DNA of 64,000 bases from positions 558,001-622,000 of the forward strand of contig JAPYXD010000049.1 in NCBI GenBank assembly GCA_030998225.1, in the 5' to 3' direction. The notes beneath the pieces are model-generated. The model was not told the origin of the DNA and made no database searches. It saw only the letters and a list, made by a program, of their open reading frames with translations. Below, piece after piece: positions 1-11,399 of the stretch (positions are counted from its first letter, which is position 1; every line of letters begins with the position of its first letter). A program made the position numbers and the translations under genes. The stretch comes from Diplolepis rosae (taxonomy: Eukaryota; Arthropoda; Insecta; Hymenoptera; Diplolepididae).

Positions 1-330
1 CTGCGGTCCTGCGTCTTGGGCGGACTTGGCTGTTCGCGTCGACCGGGGGAGGAATCTTCTTATTCCTTTTCTGGTTGGCGCGGCTAGCCGGCCTTCCTAA
101 CGGACGTGTTTCCGCGGATGGGAGTCCAGGGCGAACGGACGACGGAAGAGTCGTACGCGACTTTAAGCTGGAACCAACTGCCCGCGAAGTTTAAAGCCGA
201 AAGAAGGTTCCGCGGGCGATGTATTGGTTCGTGAGAGCGGGTTTTTTGGTTTTAATAGGTATGCCTAGACCCGTCCTAGGAGATGCCTGTACAACGTCTA
301 TAAAAGATTTCGCCACTTTTCCTCCTCACC
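1..330. other. GC-rich segment of unknown nature
   Basis: This stretch is clearly richer in G+C and CpG than the rest of the window. I see no open frame of useful length and recognise no family. A TATAAAAG string lies at 299-306, but no convincing initiator or coding exon follows. It may be the edge of a transposable element or of a host 5' region beginning outside the window. Confidence 0.3.
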
Positions 331-998
331 AAAAAAAATTTTTTCTAATATCGACAGACTTATTTAAATATCGAATGTTCACAAGTTAAACATTTTATAA
401 TTAAAGCTTAAGTTACTTTTACTATTTTAAAAATGTTTTTCAATTTATTTCATCTCACTATAATATTCCCGCGTGATCACATGGTTGGAATAAACTTCAA
501 CATGGCGTTTCTTTCTGTTGGTTAGGCTATGTGCATGGTGCATTCAGTGAGTCAGTGCGAATTCAGTGTGCGTTATATTCATTAGACAGATAAACTTATA
601 AATAAAAGGAAATCTGCCAGGTAAGGTAATTAATATTTATTCTAATAGTTTGTTAATAGTCTGACACATGATTTTTCTTATTTTAAAAGTGCAAGCCACA
701 ATGACAAAGTTGACCACGCGTTGACCGGCATCACTAACATAACCTTATTTTCAAGCATGCAGCTCGGCAGTCGGCTTCGAATGATACAAAATTTAATTTT
801 AAAATTGGACGAAAAATAAAAAGTTGCTTGTAACACATACAAAATACAGATTGAAAGGTACTTCATTATAAATTATAAATTATTTTAACTATAAATTATA
901 ATTATTTATTATAATAATTAAAAGTACTGTACCTTGTATTGGCCCTTAATATCAATAGATATTGTAATATGTAATATGTAATTTATAACATTCCATGC
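331..998. other. AT-rich non-coding stretch
   Basis: No gene is visible. Around 544-580 there are several TCAGT strings, and CAG/GTAAGG at 618-626 is a good match to a splice donor. A short untranslated first exon is therefore conceivable but unsupported. 860-920 is made of short AT palindromes. Confidence 0.3.
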
Positions 999-1301
999 TC
1001 AGACTGTACAGCCACTTACATAGGCACCACAAAACAACCCCTGAAAACTAGATTACATGAACACAAGAGGGATGTTTATAACCCCCCTGATAAATGGACT
1101 GCCCTGACGAAACATGCCTGGCAACAGGATCACACCTTCAGTTTTGATAATGTCCAAATAGTAGATAAATCTTCAAATTATAAAAAACGAATGATTTTAG
1201 AAATGACACACATAGCTAGCAACCCCAATTCAATAAACCAAAGATCTGATACAGAAAATTTATCCGTTTTTTACCACCCATTATTAAACAGAAAATCTTG
1301 A
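999..1301 (+). pseudogene. Penelope-like element, GIY-YIG endonuclease C-terminal fragment
   Basis: The frame starting at 999 is open for about 100 codons to TGA at 1299-1301, with no ATG at its start. It reads TYIGTT (the YIG half of GIY-YIG), then a QPLKTRLHEHKRDV stretch with the conserved Arg and His, then TALTKHAW and a conserved acidic-rich tail. This order is the endonuclease domain at the C-terminus of Penelope-like retroelements, where it nicks target DNA. The upstream reverse transcriptase is absent; the sequence before 999 is plain AT-rich DNA, so the copy is 5'-truncated. The reading frame itself is unbroken, so the truncation may not be very old. The family call is confident from the motif layout; activity is not expected. 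Confidence 0.75.
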
Positions 1302-1980
1302 AAAATTTTTTAAAATAAAAATAACAAATAAGCCCATTCTCATCCTAAACCCCTCATAAAAAATACTCTTTTTTAAGTATAGTATTTCCGTCCACTAGTG
1401 TTCGTGTTCTCCTTGAATATATACATATGGCCACAAGATGAAAAATTCCCATAATTGTCGTACCGCTATGACTCCGGTTACGGTTTGTGATCTTCCCTTG
1501 GACATCGTGTTTTCTGTTAGTCTTTGTTTATCCTCTCACTTTTCCCTTTTAAATTCAGTCTTTGTTTATCCTCTCACTTTTACCTTTTAAATTCAAAAGA
1601 AAAACATGCACACAAAAAAAAAACAAAAAAAAAAAAAAAAATTTCTCTCCATTTCATCTGGCCAGTCTACAAACCCCTTCGAAACTAAAATCAGTCACAA
1701 TTTAAACTTCTCAGAGTGAATTTCGTTTGATATGTGTTGTTCAGAGAAGCCCTTCAACAAAAAGAGGAAAAAACTTTCAACTTTGGATTTGGTGCGAATT
1801 ATTGAAATTTTCTCTATCCATCCTTGAAAGGTTAGTCACTATAACTTTTGTTTCTGTGTTCATGAGATTGGAAAGTTTGGATATCTGAACTAGACTTATA
1901 TATTAATTGTATACATTATAGCTCGTTCCATTAAACTTGTCATCGAAGAATTTATTTATAGTAACCGGTATATATTAAAC
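1302..1980. other. Non-coding flank with a 38-bp tandem duplication
   Basis: No gene is seen. A 38-bp unit starting AGTCTTTGTTTATCC is present twice in tandem at 1519-1556 and 1557-1594, with one substitution. A long A-run lies at 1613-1641. Part of this may be the 3' region of the Penelope-like element just upstream. Confidence 0.5.
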
Positions 1981-1984
1981 ATTC

Positions 1985-2085
1985 ATATATATGTATGGGT
2001 GTATGTGTATGTGTATGTATGCATGTATATGTATATGTATATGCATATATGTGTGTGTATATATGTGTGTGCACTTATACATATT
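1985..2085. repeat. TATG/TGTATA microsatellite
   Basis: Imperfect run of TATGTATG, TGTATG and TATATG units. Similar runs occur at 3073-3100 and 37921-38045, each beside the same neighbouring repeat. Confidence 0.8.
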
Positions 2086-3100
2086 CCAACATAGTTTCAA
2101 AATAGTTTAGGTAAAATAATTCAAACAAAGCCATTATAGCTTCAACCATTTCAGATTTGCACCAAAGAACTCGTTGTGGTCACAGTTGTGTTTGGATACC
2201 AAAATAGACGTATAAATTAATTTTTATAAATTTTAAATAATCGTTTGATCGTATTGATAGGATTGATAGGAATTTTAAAGTGTAATGTTGTCATAAATGG
2301 TCTAATAATGCTTTCGATATAGTTTTCATGCAAATAATTCAAATATATATATATATATACATATTTCAACATAGTTTTATAATAGTTTAGGAAAAATAGT
2401 TCAAATACATTTTAATATTGTTTTAAAAATTTTTTTTGAGAATGCTTCCGAAACAGTTTCAGACGCATATTCAAAATATTTATATTCATATTTCAACGTA
2501 GCTTTTTTTAAAAATATCTTTGGGAAAATAGTTCATACAAATCCCTAATAGCCTCAACCAATTTTGTTGTGAATTATTTTGTTATATATTGTTCAAGAAT
2601 GCTTTCAAAATGGTTTTCAGACGAATAGCTCAAAATATATATATACATATTTCAACATAGTTTGGAAATAGTTTAGGAAATATATTCAAACGAATCCCTA
2701 ATAGCCTCAACCAATTCAGTTTGTTAAGCATATTGTTATAAATTATTCAAGAATGCTTTGAAAATAGTTTTCAGACAAATAGTTCATAAGTATATACATA
2801 CATATTTCAACATAGTTTTATAATAGCCTAGGAAAAATATTTCAAACACATGTGTATTTTGTTTAAAAAAGTCTTTAAGAATGCTTTTGTAATAGTTTTC
2901 AGACATATATTCAAAAATATATATGCATACATATTTCAACATAGTTTTAAAATAGTTTAGGAAAAATAGTCCAAACAAATCCCTAATAGCTTCAACCAAT
3001 TCAGTTTTGTTAATTATATTGTTATAAATTGTCCAAGAATGCTTTCAAAATAGTTTCAGATAAACAGTTCAAATGTATATATGTATGTATATATATATAT
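2070..3100. repeat. Decayed tandem repeat family with CATATTTCAACATAG core
   Basis: The string CATATTTCAACATAG, or a close variant, recurs near 2074, 2357, 2486, 2646, 2799 and 2928. Each is followed by an ...AAATAGTTTAGGAAAAATAGTTCAAA-like text and often by CCCTAATAGC(C/T)TCAACCAATT. Spacing varies from about 130 to 290 bp, so the array is irregular. A further single copy lies at 38041-38120 on the other side of the big satellite. No coding capacity; ORFs here are low-complexity. Confidence 0.7.
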
Positions 3101-6100
3101 GTAGAACTAGTATTATCGGGTCGGAGATGTATCTTATTTTTTTATGGTTTGTCAGACTTGGGAGGCTCTAATTTAGACCTTGGTCTATTTTTTTTTAAAA
3201 TAGGTCCATTATTTTTGAAGGAATAACAAAATAAGTACTGATCTCTAAATATCGGGTCGCATTTACGTTTTTTCAACTTTTTGAAATTGTTAATTGTAAG
3301 ATTCTATCCAAGAAAGTTTTTAAATGATTGTGGCTAATTTATAAATGAGATAGACATGCGTTTTATGAATTTCATTCGTATTGTAGCAGCATATTCAGGT
3401 AAATACCAAAATTTCTATTGCCACCCTATATGCATAAATATATCTATCACGTATTATCAGGTCACCACATTAGGTAGATCATGCGTTATTGAGTCGTAAT
3501 ATATTTCAATCATAGAAAAACAATGCAAATACTTAATACATTGATTTTATGTACTTTGCATAAGCGAGTAATGTGTATTAGTAACTTGCAGTTGAGTTTT
3601 TAGATAGAAGGAGTATCAGTAAAATCGGATATTTAGAGCATCAAAATTTGTATACATTATAATTGGCAGATCCAAACTTATCAGGTCACAAAAGGTTATT
3701 CCCAAGAAATTGTTGACACAACATTCTAACATCAACAAAATAACGATATGAATTAGAAACATATGTTTTGACCAACAGATTGGATATAAAGTACTCTAGG
3801 ACAACGAAAAAGTCAGATATTCGGCGTTGAAAATCATGTATATGTAAATGTACGTATATCTACCATTATCAGGTCTTAATAATACGTATGATTCCTCGTT
3901 TTTTGGTAAACGTTATGGACTTATATATAGGAAAAATTGTCTAAAAAACTCGTCTAAGGTTTAGTTCTTCAACTACGCAATTTTCCATCATTCTGTTTGA
4001 ATAAACAATGTATTTCTAGTATCGACCCGATAGAACACAAACCACCGCAAACCATGCGCCTATGAAAACACTTAAAACCCGGTATTAAAATTCAGCATAT
4101 AACATAACACGACGTAGACCTGTCAAAACATATAATTTTGAAAAGATGTATTCCAAAAGATACTAAAAAGGTGGCGCAAAGATTTTGAAACTTCTGAAAT
4201 AATCAACATTGGGTTTGCGTGTATGAAGGGGTTGAACATGTCTTCAAATGGAAATTTATCATCCTTTGATTCTACAGCAAAATACAGAAACTTTGAACGC
4301 AGAAATGATAGAAACGGCATAGTTAGGTTATATTTCAGTTCAGTGCTTTTAATGGATTTTTATTCATACTATTGCAACCACATAACTACGTCCACCTCTT
4401 GAGAGAAATAATTCCAAAAGATGAATTCGACAGCAAACAAAAAGAACGCTACAATAATTTTGAAGCTTCCAAAATAAACAACAGGGTATTTGTATGCACG
4501 GAAAAAGAAGTTTATTAAATTATATAGAACTAGTTTTGTACCAGAAGATCCGACAGGTACTTCAATAAAAGTTAGAAGCGTCTTGGTTGTACATTGCGTA
4601 CATTCAACATCCTACGATTCTGCAGAAAAATACCAATATTCTATGAAGATCAGAAGTTGAGCGAGTTGCGAAAGAACTGTTGAATGTACATGAACTTTCC
4701 TTTAATATTGAACTGGACATTCATGCACATCCAATGCAATTGTTGAATGAACTTGAACGTTCTTAAGCTGCGTGAAAGACACATTTATATTTATATACGT
4801 GCGTAAATGTCATTGTCGGTGCGGAATTTGCAACGTATCGGGTACTATAGGGTCTAGCTCTAAATATCTATTTTCTACCTTATCATTATTTTAACAAATA
4901 TTGTAAAAATAGAAATAAATAAATCGGCATGGTCAGACAAAAGTATAGTCAGTGACTTTCAACAGATTTTTGTTATCGTCATCTGTTACAGATAACACAT
5001 AGTCTTAGAGTACATTTACCTATATTTCATCCGAAATTAAGATACTCGACAACAACTCGTAAGCTTGTAGAAAAGAGCGAGTAGGATCGGATAGCAAGAC
5101 TGGCGAGCGGGCCCTGCGCTCTACAATACAAGGGCCACCTTGTCTCCAAGTTAGGAATGGAAGGTGAGACGGGTAACACCCCCGATCCTAGTTTACATTT
5201 AGTACCTTAAATGTTTATTTATAATTGAATACGTCGATTGTTTATCTATAGAGGATCTTCTTTACAGAAATTAGGTTTCATTTCAATATTTATAGGTTCA
5301 TTCTTAAGAAATCTTAGGTTGGTAAGTTGTAAATGTAAGGGTCGTTTGTACCTGACAAATAGGAAAGATATAAAGTTTCTCATATACACACTTGGAGATA
5401 CACTCTATTATAAATATTCGGTGCATCGTTTAGTTAAAGCTAAGATATATTTCAAGATTATTGGACAGGAGCATACAACTATAATCTTGAATCAGTCTTG
5501 GCTTTTCCATTTTTTATTGTGGTATGGTTGTCGATACAAGTAATATTAAAACTAAACGCTTAATATTATAACGACATGATCAGACAAAAGTGAAGTCAAC
5601 GACTTTTAGCAGATTATTGTTGTTATTATAGCAATTTAGATACAATTGGCACCTCTTCAGAACTGTTATTTAGACACCCTCATTGGACAACCTGCTAGAA
5701 GGATGTTACTGAGTTGTTTGATGGAAAACATTTATAATTATATACGTATGTAAACATCATTGTAGGTACGGAATTTTCTTACGCATTAATGTGTATAACA
5801 AATATTTTAGACATAGAAATAATTGGCATGGTTTGCTCAGATCATACAACAGTTTAGTGCTTATAGCAGATTCTTATTTTTACCATTGTTAAACATAATT
5901 GTGCATTTAAAATTCATGTACATTCAGGATACTTTTTGAAAGAACTTGAATGTTCTTAAGTTGCGTGAAAAAAAATTTATACTTGTATACGTACTTTTAT
6001 ATACCTCTTCCAAAAAGTTATTTAGACATTCTAATTAGACAACGTGCTAGAAGGATGTTACAAAAATTTGTAGGCACTTATATTCTTGAGCTTCTTCACG

Positions 6101-6385
6101 TGTGACCCGGAGATTTACTCGCGTTTCGATGGACTACGCACAACCTGGGATTTTGCAGTAAGATACCGATAAATCAAGAAGAACGAAGACTTTAGTGATT
6201 TAGAAAAGAACTGTAGACTTTCGTGAATTTTCCTTCCTCAATCAACATACCTGTGCATTTAAATTTAATGTATGTATATTCAGTTTACTTGTTGAATGTA
6301 CTTGAAGCTTACTAAGTTGTACGATGAGAAGCCTTTATACTTATATACGTACGTAAATATCATTTTCAGTACGAAATTTTAGAAC
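3101..6385 (-). repeat. Strongly decayed, inverted relatives of the 639-bp satellite
   Basis: Reading the reverse complement of the satellite gives ...ATATGTACGTAAATATCATTATCGGG... Weak but colinear matches occur here on the plus strand. Near 4795-4840 is ATATACGTGCGTAAATGTCATTGTCGG. Others lie near 5740-5785, near 6335-6385 (ATATACGTACGTAAATATCATT) and, more weakly, near 3440-3520 and 3840-3890 (TATCAGGTC with TATTGAGTCG downstream). Most of the monomer is hard to align. The last inverted piece ends at about 6385, directly against the first forward monomer. A GC-rich 109-bp island at 5082-5190 is listed separately. Confidence 0.55.
5082..5190. other. GC-rich island closed by a 9-bp inverted repeat
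   Basis: TAGGATCGG at 5082-5090 is the exact reverse complement of CCGATCCTA at 5182-5190. The 91 bp between them are GC-rich against an AT-rich background and contain an internal GGGCCC...GGGCC complementarity. I do not recognise a known structured RNA. It could be a small insertion or an RNA-derived fragment. Confidence 0.3.
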
Positions 6386-9300
6386 TGCTGTAAATCACAC
6401 TCATGATGTTGTTGGATACATTTCGTCAAATTCATTCATCTCAAGATATCTAATTGCAAGTGACGCCAGGTTTCTAATTATGAATGGAAGAAATTAGTTG
6501 AATTCGCTTACGGAAAATTTCTCTAACCCTGTTTTATAAATTGAACTGTGAATGAGTACAGATCAATATTTTTCGCACGACCCAATAGTAACAAATACGT
6601 CACAAATTTCGTCCCGATAATGATATTTACGTACATATAGAAATCAAAATGATGTTCATTCTGACACGCTGTCACATTTACGAAGGTTCAGTCAACATGT
6701 TTCTTATCATTCGGCAATGTGATAACTTATTGAAGAAATATTACTAATACTTTGAAATATTTTATTGCGCGTTGCCAAACGTTTGAGAAAAGTTTATTCT
6801 TTTTCCAATATTACAACTTTTCAATTTTCCTTGCAAAGATACGGGAATGTTCCCTCGATTTTCTATAAAAAAACGTCTTTACAAAGCTATTCAAGTGGTT
6901 GAGCCTTTCGGATTATATGTTTTTTAATGTAGAATATCAGGATGTGTGAAGTAAATCTATGGGCTAAAAGAACAAAGGGCTACTTTTGAAAATGCTCTTT
7001 TTATATCTTTGACGTTTTAGAACGTCTGTAAATCACATGCATGATGTTGTTGGATACATTTCATCGAATTCATTGATCTCAAGATATCTATTTGCAAGTA
7101 ACGGCAGGTTTCTATTTATGAATGGAAGAATTTAGTTGAATCCGCTTATGGATAATTTCTCTAACCCTGTTTTATCAATTGAACTGTGAATGAGTACAGA
7201 TCAATATTTTTCGAACGACCCAATAGTAAAAAATACGTCACAAATTTTGTCCCGATAATGATATTTACGTACATATAGAAATAAAAACGAAGTTCATTCT
7301 GACACGCTGTAGCTTTTACGAAGATTCAGTCAAAATGTTTCTCATCATTCGGAAATGTGAAAACTTATTGAAGAAATAGTGTTAATGCTTTGAACTATTT
7401 TATTGCGCGTTGCCAAACGTTTGTGAAAAGTTTACTCTTTTTGCAATATTAAAACTTTTCAATTTTCCTTGCAAAGATACCGGAATGTTCCCTCGATTTT
7501 CTATAAAAAAAACGTCTTTACAAAGCTACTCAAGTGGTTGAGCCTTTCGGATTATATATTTTTTAATGAAGAACATCAGGATGTGTGAAGTAAATCTATG
7601 TTCTGAAAGAACAAAGGGCTATTTTTGAAAATGCTCCTTTAATATTTCTGACGTTATAGAAATTCTGTAAATCACACTCATGATGTTGTTGGATACATTT
7701 CGTCGAATTCATTCATCTCAAGATATCTAATTGCAAGTAACGGCAGGTTTCTATTTATGAATGGAAGAATTTAGTTGAATCCGCTTATGGATAATTTCTC
7801 TAACCCTGTTTTATCAATTGAACTGTGAATGAGTTCAGATCAATATTTTTCGCACGACCCAATAGTAACAAATACGTCACAAATTTCGTCCCGATAATGA
7901 TATTTACGTACATATAGAAATAAAAATGAAGTTCATTCTGTCACGCTGGAACATTTACGAAGATTCAGTCAACATATTTCTCACCATTTGGGAATGTGAT
8001 AACCTTTCGAAGATATTTTACTAATACTTATAACTATTTTATTGCGCGTTGCCTAACGTTTGTGAAAAGTTTACTCTTTTTGCAATATTAAAACTTTTCA
8101 ATTTTCCTTGCAAAGATACCGGAATGTTCCCTCGATTTTCTATAAAAAAAACGTCTTTACAAAGCTACTCAAGTGATTGAGCCTTTCGGATTATATATTT
8201 TTTAATGAAGAACATCAGGATGTGTGAAGTAAATCTATGTTCTGAAAGAACAAAGGGCTACTTTTAAAAATGCTCCTTTAATATTTCTGACGTTATAGAA
8301 ATTCTGCAAATCACACTCATGATGTTGTTGAATACATTTCGTCGAATTCATTCATCTCAAGATATCTATTTGCAAGTAACGGCAGGTTTCTACTTATGAA
8401 TGGAAGAATTTAGGTGAATCCGCTTATGGATAATTTCTCTAACCCTGTTTTATCAATTGAACTGTGAATGAGTACAGATCAATATTTTTCGCACGACCCA
8501 ATAGTAACAAATACGTCACAAATTTCGTCCCGATAATGATATTTACGTACATATAGAAATCAAAATGAAGTTCATTCTGACGTGCTGGAACATTTACGAA
8601 GATTCAGTCAACATATTTCTCACCATTCGGGAATGTGATAACCTTTCGAAGATATTTTACTAATACTTATAACTATTTTATTGCGCGTTGCCTAACGTTT
8701 GTGAAAAGTTTACTCTTTTTGCAATATTAAAACTTTTCAATTTTCCTTGCAAAGATACCGGAATGTTCCCTCGATTTTCTATAAAAAAAACGTCTTTACA
8801 AAGCTACTCAAGTGGTTGAGCCTTTCGGTTAATATGTTTTTAATGTACAACATCAGAATGCGTGAAGTAAATCTATGGGCTGAAAGAACAAAGGGTTATT
8901 TTTGAAAATGCTCCTTTAGTATTTCTGACGTTTTAGAAATTCTGTAAATCACACTCATGATGTTGTTGGATAAATTTCGTCGAATTCATTCATCTCAAGA
9001 TATCTATTTGCAAGTAACGGCAGGTTTCTACTTGTGAATGGAAGAATTTAGTTGAATCCGCTTATGGATAATTTCTCTAACCCTGTTTTATCAATTGAAC
9101 TGTGAATGAGTTCAGATCAATATTTTTCGCACGACCCAATAGTAACAAATACGTCACAAATTTCGTCCCGATAATGATATTTACGTACATATAGAAATGA
9201 AAATGAAGTTCATTCTGTCACGCTGGAACATTTACGAAGATTCAGTCAACATATTTCTCTCCATTCGGAAATGTGATAAGTTATTGCAGAACTATTACTA

Positions 9301-11399
9301 ATACTTTGAACTATTTTATTGCTCGTTGCCAAACGTTTGTGAAATGTTTACCCTTTTTCCAATATTACAACTTTATTATTCTATAGGCAAAGATACCGGA
9401 ATGTTCCCTCGATTTTCTATAAAAAAAACGTCTTTACAAAGCTACTCAAGTGATTGAGCCTTTCGGATTATTTTTTTTTTAATGAAGAACATTAGAATGC
9501 GTGAAGTAAATCTATGGGCTGAAAGAACAAAGGGCTACTTTTAAAAATGCTCTTTTTATATCTTTGACGTTTTAGAACGTCTGTAAATCACATTCATGAT
9601 GTTGTTGGATAAATTTCGTCGAATTCATTCATCTCAAGATATCTATTTACAAGTAACGGCAGATTTCTACTTATGAATGGAAGAATTTAGTTGAATCGGC
9701 TTATGTATAATTTCTCTAACCCTGTTTTATCAATTGAACTGTGAATGAGTTCAGATCAATATTTTTCGCAAGACCCAATAGTAACAAATACGTCACAAAT
9801 TTTGTCCCGATAATGATATTTACGTACATATAGAAATAAAAATGAAGTTCATTCTGACACGCTGTAACTTTTACGAAGATTCAGTCAAAATGTTTCTCTT
9901 CATTCGGAAATGTGAAAACTTATTGACGAAATATTGTTAATAGTTTGAACTATTTTATTGCGCGTTGCCAAACGTTTGTGAAAAGGTTACTTTTTTTGCA
10001 ATATTAAAACTTTTCAATTTTCCTTGCAAAGATACCGGAATGTTCCCTCGATTTTCTATAAAAAAAACGTCTTTACAAAGCTACTCAAGTGGTTCAGCCT
10101 TTCGGATTATATGTTTTTTAATGTAGAACATCAGGATGTGTGAAGTAAATCTATGTTCTGAAAGAACAAAGGGCTATTTTTGAAAATGCTCCTTTAATAT
10201 TTCTGACGTTATAGAAATTCTGCAAATCACACTCATGATGTTGTTGAATACATTTCGTCGAATTCATTCATCTCAAGATATCTGATTGCGAGTAACGGCA
10301 GGTTTCTAATTATGAATGAAAGAAATTAGTTGAATCCGCTTACGGAAAACTTCTCTAACCTTGTTTTATCAATTGAACTGTGAATGATTTCAGACCAATA
10401 CTTTTCGCTAGACCGAATAGTAACAAATACGTCACAAATTTCGTCCCGATAATGATATTTACGTACATATATAAATCAAAATGAAATTCATTCTGACACG
10501 CTGGAACATTAACGAAGATTCAGTCAATATGTTTCTCATCATTCGGAAATGTGATAACTTATTGAAGAAATATTACTAATACTTTGAACTATTTTATTGC
10601 GCGTTGCCAAACGTTTGTGAAAAGTTTACTCTTTTTCAAATATTAAAACTTTTCAATTTCCCTTGCAAAGATACCGGAATGTTCCCTCGATTTTCTATAA
10701 AAAAACGTCTTTACAAAGCTACTCAAGTGATTGAGCCTTTCGGATTATATATTTTTTAATGTAGAACATCAGAATGCGTGAAGTAAATCTAAGGTCTAAA
10801 AGAACATAGGGCTACTTTTAAAAATGCTCTTTTTATATCTTTGACGTTTTAGAACGTCTGTAAATCACATTCATGATGTTGTTGGATAAGTTTCGTCGAA
10901 TTCATTCAACTCAAGATATCTATTTGCAAGTAACGGCAGGTTTCTACTTATGAATGGAAGAATTTAGTTGAATCCGCTTATGGATAATTTCTCTAACCCT
11001 GTTTTATCAATTGAACTGTGAATGAGTACAGATCAATATTTTTCGCACGACCCAATAGTAACAAAAACGTCACAAATTACGTCCCGATAATGATATTTAC
11101 GTACATATAGAAATCAAAATGAATTTCATTCTGACACGCTGTAACTTTTACGAAGATTCATTCAAAATGTTTCACTTCATTCGGAAATGTGAAAACTTAT
11201 TGAAGAAATATTGTTAATAGTTTGAACTATTTTATTGCGCGTTGCCAAACGTTTGTGAAAAGGTTACTTTTTTTGCAATATTAAAACTTTTCAATTTTAC
11301 TTGCAAAGATACCGGAATGTTCCCTCGAATTTCTATAAAAAAAACGTCTTTACAAAGCTACTCAAGTGGTTCAGCCTTTCGGATTATATGTTCTTTAAT

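Noticed and set aside
299..306. TATAAAAG as a core promoter
   Set aside because: No initiator, coding exon or conserved downstream element follows; in AT-rich DNA such a string is expected by chance.
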